Assembly (NCBI GenBank): GCA_900544265.1 | Contig: UQUQ01000020.1 | Coordinates: forward strand, 1 to 47,766 | DNA length: 47,766 bases | Source of the DNA: an uncultured Alistipes sp. | GTDB taxonomy: Bacteria; Bacteroidota; Bacteroidia; Bacteroidales; Rikenellaceae | Reading direction: 5' to 3' | In this document: positions 1 to 7,519 of the stretch, piece by piece | Position numbering within the stretch: position 1 is the stretch's first letter | Layout: each line of letters starts with the position of its first letter | Made by a program: the position numbers and the translations under genes | The notes under the pieces: generated by a model | Databases searched by the model: none | What the model was told of the DNA's origin: nothing | The model's input: the letters and a program-made list of their open reading frames with translations, nothing else

Positions 1-309
1 ATCGCCGACATCGACGTGGGCAAGAACATCGGCGCCCAGTTGCAGATGGACCAGGCGCAGGCCGACAAGAACATCGCGCAGGCCAAGGCTGAGGAGCGGC
101 GTGCAATGGCCGTGGCGCTCGAGCAGGAGAACAAGGCCAAGGCGCAGGATGCACGCGCCAAGGTGATCCTGGCCGAGGCGGAGGTGCCGCTGGCCATGGC
201 CGAGGCGTTCCGCAACGGCAACCTCGGGATCATGGATTACTACAAGATGAAGAACATCATGGCCGATACGTCGATGCGCGAGTCGATCGCCCGGCCCGAG
301 AAGAAATAG
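1..309 (+). CDS. floA: Flotillin-like protein FloA, C-terminal part (5' end outside window)
   Basis: The reading frame is open from base 1 and ends with TAG at 307-309, giving about 102 residues of a C-terminus. The sequence is the alanine/glutamate/lysine-rich coiled-coil segment typical of FloA/YqfA flotillins: [37 protein letters not shown], then [10 protein letters not shown] and ADTSMRESI close to the end. FloA proteins are membrane-anchored scaffolds that oligomerise in functional membrane microdomains; the N-terminal membrane hairpin and SPFH domain lie outside the window. A strong terminator follows directly, so this is the last gene of its transcript. Identification rests on recall of the conserved C-terminal motif, which is distinctive. 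Confidence 0.93.
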   Translation: MADIDVGKNIGAQLQMDQAQADKNIAQAKAEERRAMAVALEQENKAKAQDARAKVILAEAEVPLAMAEAFRNGNLGIMDYYKMKNIMADTSMRESIARPEKK

Positions 310-347
310 CCCCGCCGCCCGGGATGCGGGCACAACAGGGGCGTCCG

Positions 348-378
348 AAGGGGAATCCGATACCGGATTCCCCTTTTT
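348..378 (+). terminator. Rho-independent terminator after floA
   Basis: A perfect 12-bp stem (AAGGGGAATCCG at 348-359, CGGATTCCCCTT at 364-375) with a 4-base loop runs into TTTTT. It lies 39 bp after the floA stop. Confidence 0.9.
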
Positions 379-763
379 CATCTCCGATGCCCGGCATGCG
401 CCCGATGTTCGGGTGCGCTCGATGCCCGAAGCGTATGCGGCCGGGAGCCCGGTGTGCCTGACGCCGGTGTCCGGCGAGCGCCCGATGTTCGGGCACCCGA
501 TGCCCGTGGTGTGCCGTATCGCTGATTGCCGAAGCGTATGCGGCCGGAAGTCCGGAGTGCCTGGCGGCGGTGTATGGGGGCACAGAATGCCGGATACCCG
601 AATCCGGATGCCGGGCGGTGCCTCTCCCGGCGCCTGCTGCGGCGATCCCGGGCGGGCCTGCTGCCGGTCGCGGTGCCGGAAACGGCGCGCCGACATACTA
701 ATCGGGCCGTGAATCCGTTAATGTGAAGAACGAAGGGCGGAGGCGGCGAAATTATGGCGGACG
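379..763. other. Gene-free GC-rich stretch
   Basis: Between the floA terminator and the promoter of the next lipoprotein there is no convincing gene. Frames open on both strands here consist of repeated Arg/Gly/Pro/His-rich peptide and have no recognisable start context. The stretch carries the duplicated palindromic repeat described separately; the rest (608-760) is plain GC-rich sequence without a clear signal. Confidence 0.6.
391..607. repeat. Degenerate tandem duplication with small palindromes
   Basis: Block A, CCCGATGTTCGGG, is itself a hairpin and occurs at 401-413 and again at 481-493. Block B (CCGAAGCGTATGCGGCCGG and about 28 further bases) occurs at 425-472 and 528-575 with few differences. 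The offset is 80 bp for A and 103 bp for B, so the second copy has about 23 extra bases between the blocks. A further inverted repeat CCGGAT-6-ATCCGG lies at 590-607. It resembles a REP-like or decayed intergenic repeat; its function is unknown. Confidence 0.65.
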
Positions 764-766
764 TTG

Positions 767-797
767 TTGGGATATATGCCGCTTTTTGGTATCTTTG
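767..797 (+). promoter_or_regulatory. Bacteroidetes-type promoter for the first FISUMP lipoprotein
   Basis: The -33 TTG at 767-769 is followed after exactly 20 bp by the -7 box TATCTTTG at 790-797. Transcription would begin near 803, about 35 bases before the chosen ATG at 840. Confidence 0.8.
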
Positions 798-839
798 CAA
801 GGATTTTTCAACATGCGAAATTTGGTAAACGCGAATATT

Positions 840-2288
840 ATGAAGGGATTTTTCAGGAGCACGCTCCTGCTGGTGGCCGCGGCTCTTTCGGTCGTCTCGT
901 GCAGCAAGGACGGCGAGCGCGGCAGACTCTCGTTCGAGAAGTCGGCGCTCTTTTTCATGGCCGGAGAGACGAAAAGCGTGAAGTTCTCCGCGTCGGACGT
1001 CCGCTCGCTCACCGTCTCGTCGAAGCCGGCCGAGTGGGGCGATCCGGTAATCAACACCGAGACGAAGACGGTTCGCATCACGGCGCCGGCCCCCAATACC
1101 GAGGGGGCTGCCGAGTCGGGTACGCTGACCATCACCGGACGGGGCGACAACGGCCGAAGCGTCTCGGCGTCGATCTACGTGAGCATCAGCCGCACGGTCG
1201 ACATGAGCGACCGCCCGGCCAACAGTTACCTGGTGAACAGCCGGCAGACCAACTACCTGTTCGATGCCATGCACGCCGGAGACGGCACCACGGCGCTGGA
1301 GACGGCCCGGTTGCAGATCATCTGGCAGCGGCCTTCCGATCTGATCGAATACCTCACGCTCGACGAAGAGGGCCGGGCCTCGTTCTTCGTCGGAGCCGAT
1401 GACGACGACGAGGGGCGCATCAAGCAGGGCAACGCCCTGATCGGCGCCTACGACACCAAGGGAAACCTGCTGTGGAGCTGGCATGTCTGGGCCGCGGACT
1501 ACGATCCCGACAATCGCGGGACGGTCTCGTTCAACGGGTACGAGATGATGGACCGCAATCTGGGCGCTCTGGCCGATTCCAACGCCTCGTCGGACGATGT
1601 GCTCAACTCGTTCGGGCTCTACTACCAGTGGGGCCGCAAGGAGCCCTTCATCGGTCCGGGCACCTATGATTTCAGCAACGGTACGTCGGCCACGCTGTAC
1701 GACGGCGAGGGCGACGTCGTGTCGCTTTCCGTCGAGGAGTCGTCGGCCGAGACCGGTACGGTGGACTATGCGCGCGAACACCCGCTGACCTTCATCGCCG
1801 GGGTCGAGGCTTCGGAATACGACTGGATGTGGGGTTCGCACTCCGAGGCGCTGTGGAGCGATGCGAAGACGGCGAACGACCCCTGCCCCTACGGCTGGAA
1901 GGTGGCTCCGGCAGCAGCCTTTGCCGGGCTGACGATCGCCGACCCGCTCGAGGGGGTCTCCGCTGACGAATATTTCGACAAGTACGGCTGGACGCTGACC
2001 GACGGCAGCGCCGAGTCGCTCTTCATGGGCGCCGGACGCCGGATCTATCCCGACGGCCGATTCCAGAACATCTACGTGAACCCCGATTCGGAGCGTCAGG
2101 TCCGCAACGTGGCGATGTACGACCAGCCGTGGGTGGGACTTTACTGGACGACGGACATCTCGTCGTCGCAGTCCTCGGCCTTCTACTTCTTCTTCAACAA
2201 GCTGCATGTGGAGAACAGCCGTGTCGAGGGGCCCGTCCTCCACTACCGGGCCAACGGCATGCCGGTGCGCTGCGTGGCCGACCGGTAG
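840..2288 (+). CDS. FISUMP-type surface lipoprotein
   Basis: A 482-residue exported lipoprotein. The N-terminus is a signal peptide with lipobox ending at Cys21 (ALSVVSC-SKDGE). Residues of roughly 25-120 look like a BACON/Ig-like beta domain. The C-terminal half has hallmarks of the Fibrobacter succinogenes major paralogous (FISUMP) domain: MMDRNLGA, GLYYQWGRKEPF, DPCPYGWKVA and a final NGMPVRCVAD. Such proteins are cell-surface lipoproteins of unknown molecular role in Bacteroidetes, some linked to adhesion. ATG 840 is preferred over the in-frame ATG at 813 because it starts directly at a clean signal peptide and leaves a normal leader after the promoter. A terminator follows at 2312. The family is clear, the function is not. 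Confidence 0.85.
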   Translation: MKGFFRSTLLLVAAALSVVSCSKDGERGRLSFEKSALFFMAGETKSVKFSASDVRSLTVSSKPAEWGDPVINTETKTVRITAPAPNTEGAAESGTLTITGRGDNGRSVSASIYVSISRTVDMSDRPANSYLVNSRQTNYLFDAMHAGDGTTALETARLQIIWQRPSDLIEYLTLDEEGRASFFVGADDDDEGRIKQGNALIGAYDTKGNLLWSWHVWAADYDPDNRGTVSFNGYEMMDRNLGALADSNASSDDVLNSFGLYYQWGRKEPFIGPGTYDFSNGTSATLYDGEGDVVSLSVEESSAETGTVDYAREHPLTFIAGVEASEYDWMWGSHSEALWSDAKTANDPCPYGWKVAPAAAFAGLTIADPLEGVSADEYFDKYGWTLTDGSAESLFMGAGRRIYPDGRFQNIYVNPDSERQVRNVAMYDQPWVGLYWTTDISSSQSSAFYFFFNKLHVENSRVEGPVLHYRANGMPVRCVADR

Positions 2289-2311
2289 CGGGTCTCCAAC
2301 CGATGATACGG

Positions 2312-2350
2312 GCGACGGAGCGGCATCGGGCCGCTCCGTCGCTTTCGTCT
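2312..2350 (+). terminator. Terminator after FISUMP lipoprotein
   Basis: A perfect 12-bp stem GCGACGGAGCGG (2312-2323) and CCGCTCCGTCGC (2331-2342) with a 7-base loop is followed by TTTCGTCT. Confidence 0.8.
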
Positions 2351-2401
2351 GTGGCCGTTTGGTACGACACTTGCGGGTGTGACGGAAACTCCCCTTTCGT
2401 C

Positions 2402-3601
2402 ATGGAAATCAAAACAGGTAAAGGTACGATCCCGCTGGTGGTGCTGCTGGCCATCTGGTCCGTCTCGGCCATCTCGTCACTGCCCGGACTGGCCGTCTCG
2501 CCCGTGCTGGGCGATCTGAACCGCATCTTCCCCAAAGCCACGGACCTCGAAATCCAGATGCTCACGTCGCTGCCGTCGCTGCTCATCATCCCCTTCGTGC
2601 TGCTCTCGGGCCGCCTCTCCGTCGGGCCGCACCGCCTGCGGATCCTCGCCCTCGGGCTGCTGCTCTTCTTCCTGAGCGGCGTGGCCTGCCTCTTCGCCCG
2701 GAGCATGGGGATGCTCATTGTCATCAGCTGCCTGCTCGGCATCGGGGCCGGCATGGTCATCCCCTTCTCCACGGGCCTTGTCGTCGACTACTTCACGGGC
2801 GACTGCCGCGTTAGGCAGCTGGGGTACAGCTCGGCGATCAACAACCTGACGCTCGTGCTGGCAACGGCCCTGACGGGCTATCTGGCCGACGTCGACTGGC
2901 ACCTCCCCTTCCTGGTCTACACGCTGCCGGGTGTCTCGCTGCTGCTCGTCGGGGCGCTGCGCCGCTGCCGCCCCGTACCCGAACCGGCCCGGAGCATCCA
3001 GTTGCAGCACAAGACGATCGACCGCACGAAACTCGTCGGGCTGATGGGGCTCTACTTCTTCATCACCTATGCCGTGCTGGTGGTGACCTTCTACATGTCG
3101 TTCCTGATCGACGACTACCGCATCGAGAGCTCCTTCTCGGGGGTTGTCATCTCGCTCTTCTTTCTGGCTATCATGCTCCCGGGCTTCTTCATCGGGCGCA
3201 TCATCGCCCGGCTGAAGCAGTATGTGAACTTCGTCTCGCTCCTGTCGATCGCCGTGGGGCTCTGCTGTATCGGCCTGTTCCGCGACCGTGCGCTGATCGT
3301 GCTCGGGGCGCTGCTCGCGGGACTGGGCTACGGCGCGATGCAGCCCGTCATCTACGACAAGGCCGCGACGATCGCCCCGCCCCGCTCGGCGATGCTGGCC
3401 CTGTCGTTCGTCATGGCGATGAACTACCTGGCCGTGATGGCCTGTCCCTTTGTGGTCGACTTCCTCCGACATCTGTTTCATGCGCAGGGCGACCGCTTCC
3501 CGTTTTTGCTCAACGCGCTGCTGACGCTCATCCTCGCCGCGGCCGCCGGCCTGCGGCGCAACCGTTTCACGCTCGGACTGGATGCTTGCTTTCTACTATA
3601 A
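2402..3601 (+). CDS. Major facilitator superfamily transporter
   Basis: A 399-residue integral membrane protein with about 12 hydrophobic segments, arranged as two six-helix halves separated by a polar loop near residues 185-215 (RRCRPVPEPARSIQLQHKTIDRTK). This is the layout of MFS permeases of the inner membrane. The start of the first half (LPGLAVSPVLGDLNRIFP) and the R-G-x-L-x-dV-like loop between helices 2 and 3 (LSGRLSVGPHR) match the drug/proton antiporter branch, so efflux of a small molecule is plausible; the substrate cannot be read from the sequence. ATG 2402 begins directly before the first helix; the frame is open further upstream, but that part overlaps the preceding lipoprotein and is not protein-like. 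The gene lies between two unrelated lipoproteins, each with its own promoter, so it is probably transcribed alone. Confidence 0.85.
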   Translation: MEIKTGKGTIPLVVLLAIWSVSAISSLPGLAVSPVLGDLNRIFPKATDLEIQMLTSLPSLLIIPFVLLSGRLSVGPHRLRILALGLLLFFLSGVACLFARSMGMLIVISCLLGIGAGMVIPFSTGLVVDYFTGDCRVRQLGYSSAINNLTLVLATALTGYLADVDWHLPFLVYTLPGVSLLLVGALRRCRPVPEPARSIQLQHKTIDRTKLVGLMGLYFFITYAVLVVTFYMSFLIDDYRIESSFSGVVISLFFLAIMLPGFFIGRIIARLKQYVNFVSLLSIAVGLCCIGLFRDRALIVLGALLAGLGYGAMQPVIYDKAATIAPPRSAMLALSFVMAMNYLAVMACPFVVDFLRHLFHAQGDRFPFLLNALLTLILAAAAGLRRNRFTLGLDACFLL

Positions 3602-3638
3602 AAACTGACGGAAATGGTGGAAATGGGATAAAAAGTCT

Positions 3639-3646
3639 TATTTTTG
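3639..3646 (+). promoter_or_regulatory. -7 box for the fimbrillin/FISUMP lipoprotein
   Basis: TATTTTTG is a perfect TAnnTTTG match, 36 bp before the ATG at 3683. A weak -33 (TGG at 3615-3617) sits at 21 bp spacing. Confidence 0.7.
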
Positions 3647-3682
3647 CGGCATAAAGACGCATTTTTAAGACTTTGATTCCAA

Positions 3683-5044
3683 ATGAAAAGATCGATTCTT
3701 ACTGCATGGGCGGCGCTTGTCGCCCTTTTGCTCGCAGGATGTGCCGATAAGGCCGAAACTGCAACATCCTCCGTGCGAATCATGCCTACGATCGAAACCC
3801 GCGTGACGGGACTCTATTTCGATGCGGGAGACCGGATCGGTCTGACCGTCATGATGGATGGTTCCGGCCCCTATGTCGAGAACCGCATGATGACCTACAA
3901 CGGCTCGACCTTCACCTCGCCGGGTTTTCTGTGGTACAACGACCTGAACGTAACCTCGACGCTGACGGCCTATTATCCCTATGCGGCATCGGGCGTACCC
4001 GAAGAGTTCCACATCGAGACGGATCAGACCGCGGGCTGCACCTCCTCGGACCTGCTGGGTGCCGTGAAACGCGGCGTCACGCCGGCGTCGGCTCCCGTGG
4101 GCATGGTCTTCTATCACCTTTTCACGCAGCTGTCGATCCGCGTGAACAACGTCTCCGATGCATCCGTTACGGGCATTACCGTCGGCGGCACGGTCACCAC
4201 GGCCGCGGTGGACCTCTCGGTCCCGACGGCTTCGGCGCTCGAAGGGGCGGCTGCGGAGGAGATCACGGTCTTCACCGTGACGCCCGACGAGGAGTATCGG
4301 GTCATTCTCGTGCCGCAGCAGGGGACGCTCACCGTGACGGTCCGCACCGACGACGGCAAGAGCCGCAGCCGCACGATCTCCTCGACCCTGCTCGAGAGCG
4401 GCAAGCGCTACGATCTGTCGGTCGAGGTGACCAATATCGACATCTCGCTCTCGTTGAGCGGCGAGATCAGCGACTGGGAGGACGGCGGCTCGCTCGATGA
4501 CGGGAACGGTGGCTCCGGTTCGGGTGACGTGACGGTGACCGACGGGACGATCTCCCATGCCGGCGAGACCTACCGCACGGTAGCGATCGACGGCCGGCTC
4601 TGGATGGCCGAGAACCTGCGCTGCATGCCCGAGGGTGCGGCGCTGGGCAGCGGTGTGTGGAATCCTGCGGGCGGGGCATCGGCCGTATCGACGCAGGGCA
4701 TGCTCTACGACTATGCCACGGCGACGGCGGGTGAGAGCTGGAGCGAGGGCGTGCAGGTGCAGGGCATCTGTCCGCCGGGCTGGCACCTGCCCGACGAGGC
4801 GGAGCTGACCGCCCTTGCCGCAAGTGCGGCGCGTCCCGACGACTTCTTCGTCTGCGGCGGCTTCTGGATCTACGGCATAGCAGGCGACCGGCTCGGCTCG
4901 ACAAGCAAGGGCTATGTGATGGGTTCGACGCTGCAGGATGGCAAGTGCAGCTGCCTGATGTTCACGTCGCTTGACAACGACGTGCCGCAGGTGACCTCGA
5001 TCTCCGCGGAGTACGGCCTGACGGTTCGCTGCGTACAGGACTGA
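3683..5044 (+). CDS. Fimbrillin-like lipoprotein with C-terminal FISUMP domain
   Basis: A 453-residue lipoprotein. The signal peptide ends at the lipobox Cys20 (ALLLAGC-ADKAE). The N-terminal part, about residues 30-260, resembles the Mfa-like/fimbrillin family: TRVTGLYFDAGDRIGLTV, then PYVENRMMTYNG, YYPYAA, and a second beta domain ending with a YDLSVEVTNIDISL strand. A Gly/Ser/Asp-rich linker near 275-285 leads to a FISUMP domain from about 290 (DGRLWMAENLRCMP, MLYDYATA, GICPPGWHLPDEAELTALA, GLTVRCVQD at the end). The role is probably surface display or attachment; inferred, not shown. It shares the FISUMP module with the lipoprotein at 840-2288 but a different N-terminal module, so the two look like mosaic relatives. 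Confidence 0.85.
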   Translation: MKRSILTAWAALVALLLAGCADKAETATSSVRIMPTIETRVTGLYFDAGDRIGLTVMMDGSGPYVENRMMTYNGSTFTSPGFLWYNDLNVTSTLTAYYPYAASGVPEEFHIETDQTAGCTSSDLLGAVKRGVTPASAPVGMVFYHLFTQLSIRVNNVSDASVTGITVGGTVTTAAVDLSVPTASALEGAAAEEITVFTVTPDEEYRVILVPQQGTLTVTVRTDDGKSRSRTISSTLLESGKRYDLSVEVTNIDISLSLSGEISDWEDGGSLDDGNGGSGSGDVTVTDGTISHAGETYRTVAIDGRLWMAENLRCMPEGAALGSGVWNPAGGASAVSTQGMLYDYATATAGESWSEGVQVQGICPPGWHLPDEAELTALAASAARPDDFFVCGGFWIYGIAGDRLGSTSKGYVMGSTLQDGKCSCLMFTSLDNDVPQVTSISAEYGLTVRCVQD

Positions 5045-5063
5045 CACGCGGCGCATGATACGG

Positions 5064-5095
5064 CAGGGCCCCGGACCGGAAGGTTCGGGGCCCTG
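5064..5095. terminator. Hairpin terminator between convergent genes
   Basis: A stem CAGGGCCCCG (5064-5073) and CGGGGCCCTG (5086-5095) lies 20 bp after the lipoprotein stop. Only TTG follows on the plus strand, so it is a weak rho-independent terminator. It may also end the hom transcript arriving from the other side. Confidence 0.6.
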
Positions 5096-5188
5096 TTGCA
5101 TCCGGCGGCTCCGGTTCGGTCGCTGACCGCGATCGCTCCAGCGGCGGGCGGGTCCCGGGCCGCGGTTCGCCGCCGAAGGAGAACAGCC

Positions 5189-5229
5189 TCCTGCGGCAGT
5201 TCGTTCCTGCGGCAGTTCGCTCCTGCGGC
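5189..5229. repeat. Short tandem repeat, 16-bp unit
   Basis: TCCTGCGGCAGTTCG(T/C) occurs at 5189-5204 and 5205-5220 and again partly from 5221. It lies in the 3' untranslated region of hom. No function is evident. Confidence 0.7.
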
Positions 5230-5268
5230 GGCGATTCCGGCCGGCGGAGCTTCGGGCCGTGCGTCGGA

Positions 5269-6474
5269 TCAGTGGTCGCGGTTCAGGAAGAAGATCGGGA
5301 TGTTGGCCAGAAACAGGTCCTCACCGGTGAGCTGCTCCCGCTTGGCGAGCAGCTCGTTCAACGCAATGTCGCCGATGACGTAGTTGCTCTCTTCGCTCGT
5401 GTACTGCTCGCGGATCTTCCTGAAGTGCAGGATGCGGTGGATGTCCGTCGTCGTGTAGCGGACGTAGACCTTCAGCGTGATGTCGGTCGTGTAGTCGGGA
5501 CGCTGCACGTAGTTCTGCTTCTTGTACTCGTAGCGGTAGTCGTGCAGCCGCGCCATGATGTCGCTCAGGATCGACGAGGCGGTGGGCAGGCTCCCGGCCC
5601 CCTTGCCGAACATGAACTGCCGGTCGTAGCACTCGCCGCGGATCACCACGCCGTTGTACTCGTCGTCGACGCTGTAGATGTACTTGTCGGGGGTGACGAA
5701 CTCCGGCATGACGAACATCGTGAAGTGCTCCTCGCTGACCTTGACGACCTGCGCCACGAGCTTGATCTTCACCCCCTTCTCGCGGGCGTAGCGGATGTCC
5801 GACTCGTGGATCGTCGAGATGCCGTAGGTGAAGATGCGCTCCGGGGCGACGTAGGTGCCCAGCGCGTGCACGGTGATGATGACCAGCTTGAAGAGCGAGT
5901 CGTAGCCCTCGATGTCGAACGACGGGTCGCTCTCGGCGAAGCCCAGCGCCTGGGCCTGGGCCAGCGCATGGGCGTAGGTGTCGCTGTGATCGAAGACGCG
6001 CGAGAGAATGTAGTTCGACGAGCCGTTCAGGATGCCCTTCACCTCGAGCAGCAGGTCGTTGTCGTAGTACTCCTCGAGGTTGCGGATCACGGGGATCGAG
6101 CCGCACGACGAGGCGTCGTAGAGCAGCGCCACGTGGAGCCGCTTCTGGATGTCGATCAGCTCGGGCAGGTGGTGCGCCAGCATCGTCTTGTTGCCCGAGA
6201 CGACCGGAATGCCCTTCAACAGGGCGCGTTTGACGATGTCGTAGGCAGCGCGGGCGTCGTCGATCACCTCGACGATGAGGTTGATCTCGGGGTTGTCGAG
6301 AATCTCGTCCGCCGAGTCGGTGAAGTAGCTGCGGTCGATCGTGCGGGGCTTGTCGAGCGAGCGCACGCAGATCTTCACGATCTCGGCATTGGCGTTTTTC
6401 GATTTGCGCACCACTTCGTAGATGCCCTGCCCGACGACGCCGAAGCCGAAGAGGCCGATTTTGATTTTTGCCAT
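5269..6474 (-). CDS. hom: Homoserine dehydrogenase
   Basis: A 401-residue protein that reduces aspartate semialdehyde to homoserine with NAD(P)H, the branch point to threonine and methionine. A Rossmann motif GFGVVG lies at residues 10-15, followed by the catalytic-domain signatures SGNKTMLA (about 93-100), KGILNGSSNYILSRV and GFAESDPSFDIEGYDSLFKL, which hold the substrate Asp and Lys residues. The length fits a stand-alone enzyme; no aspartokinase part is fused to it. It is the third gene of metY-metX-hom, 31 bp after metX, so here it probably feeds homoserine into methionine synthesis. It falls under the leader/attenuator upstream of metY. Confidence 0.95.
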   Translation of the reverse strand: MAKIKIGLFGFGVVGQGIYEVVRKSKNANAEIVKICVRSLDKPRTIDRSYFTDSADEILDNPEINLIVEVIDDARAAYDIVKRALLKGIPVVSGNKTMLAHHLPELIDIQKRLHVALLYDASSCGSIPVIRNLEEYYDNDLLLEVKGILNGSSNYILSRVFDHSDTYAHALAQAQALGFAESDPSFDIEGYDSLFKLVIITVHALGTYVAPERIFTYGISTIHESDIRYAREKGVKIKLVAQVVKVSEEHFTMFVMPEFVTPDKYIYSVDDEYNGVVIRGECYDRQFMFGKGAGSLPTASSILSDIMARLHDYRYEYKKQNYVQRPDYTTDITLKVYVRYTTTDIHRILHFRKIREQYTSEESNYVIGDIALNELLAKREQLTGEDLFLANIPIFFLNRDH

Positions 6475-6505
6475 ATCTGTTCCGTTTTTGTCATTTGTCC
6501 TGTGG

Positions 6506-7519
6506 TTACTGCTCCATGAAGGGGCGGAGCAGGTCGTTCAGCTGTTCGTGCTCGACCAGAAAGCCGTCGTGGCCGAACGGCGAGTCGATCTCGTGGTAGC
6601 GGCTGCCGGGGATCATCGCGTGCAGCTCGCGCATCTCCCCGGGCGTGAAGATGAGGTCGGTGGTGATGCCCACGACCAGCGTCCGGGCCCGGATGCGGGC
6701 GAGGGCCGCCGCTACCCCGCCCCGCCCGCGGCCCGCGTCGTGCGTGTCGAAGGCATTGAGGATGGCGTAGTACGAATAGGCGTTGTAGCGCCGGCAGAGC
6801 TTCTCGCCCTGGTACTGCTGGTAGGTCGAGGCGCGGTGCCGGGCGGGCAGCTCCTCGCGGTCCTGCTGCGTGAGGTTGTAACCCCGCGAACCGCGGTAGC
6901 TGAGCAGCCCGATGGCGCGGGCGGCCGCAAGCCCCGCCATCGCGGCATCGTCGCGCGGCTCGCCGAACGACGCATCGGCCTCGATGGCCATGCGCTGCGT
7001 CTCGTCGATGGCGATGCTCCACGGCGAAGCCTTCGCCGCCGTGGCGATCAGGATCAGTTTCCGGATGCGCTGCGGCTCCTCGACAGCCCACTCCACGGCC
7101 TGAAACCCGCCCACGGAGCTGCCGATGAGTGTGTTGATCGTCCCGATGCCGAGGGCGTCGGCCAGCAGGCGGTGCGCACGCACCATGTCGCGGATCGTGA
7201 AGGGCGGGAAATCCCGGTAATAGGGACGCCCCGTCGCGGGATTCACGTGCAGAGGCCCCGTCGTGCCGTAGTGCGAGCCGAGGATGTTGGCGCAGACGAC
7301 GTAGTGGCGCGCCGGATCGAGGAAGCGCCCCGCCTCGACCGTGTGGGGCCACCAGTCGGCCACGTCCGAATTGGCCGTCAGGGCGTGGCACACCCAGACG
7401 ACGTTGTCGCGCGCGGCGTTCGGCGTGCCGTAGGTGTGGTAGGCAATGCGCAGCTCGGGCAGCGTGTGGCCCGTCTCGAGGCGGAACGGGCCGGAGTGTG
7501 TGTAGACCTGGGCTTCCAT
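6506..7519 (-). CDS. metX: Homoserine O-acetyltransferase
   Basis: A 337-residue alpha/beta hydrolase that transfers acetyl from acetyl-CoA to homoserine. The nucleophile elbow is G133-S-S135-V-G137, with Asp288 (TTDLIFTP) and His317 (GHDGFLVE) completing the triad. Family signatures HALTANSDVADWW, NILGSHYGTTGP and FPPFTIRDMV are present. The elbow reads IGSSVGG rather than the usual GGSxGG, a small but unusual change. Its ATG overlaps the metY stop by one base (TAATG), which points to translational coupling. Some members of this family use succinyl-CoA; the MetY-type partner and the usual Bacteroidetes route favour acetylation. Confidence 0.93.
   Translation of the reverse strand: MEAQVYTHSGPFRLETGHTLPELRIAYHTYGTPNAARDNVVWVCHALTANSDVADWWPHTVEAGRFLDPARHYVVCANILGSHYGTTGPLHVNPATGRPYYRDFPPFTIRDMVRAHRLLADALGIGTINTLIGSSVGGFQAVEWAVEEPQRIRKLILIATAAKASPWSIAIDETQRMAIEADASFGEPRDDAAMAGLAAARAIGLLSYRGSRGYNLTQQDREELPARHRASTYQQYQGEKLCRRYNAYSYYAILNAFDTHDAGRGRGGVAAALARIRARTLVVGITTDLIFTPGEMRELHAMIPGSRYHEIDSPFGHDGFLVEHEQLNDLLRPFMEQ

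Noticed and set aside
378..2243. A minus-strand open frame of about 620 codons
   Set aside because: Antisense to the FISUMP lipoprotein; its last part simply translates the intergenic repeat.
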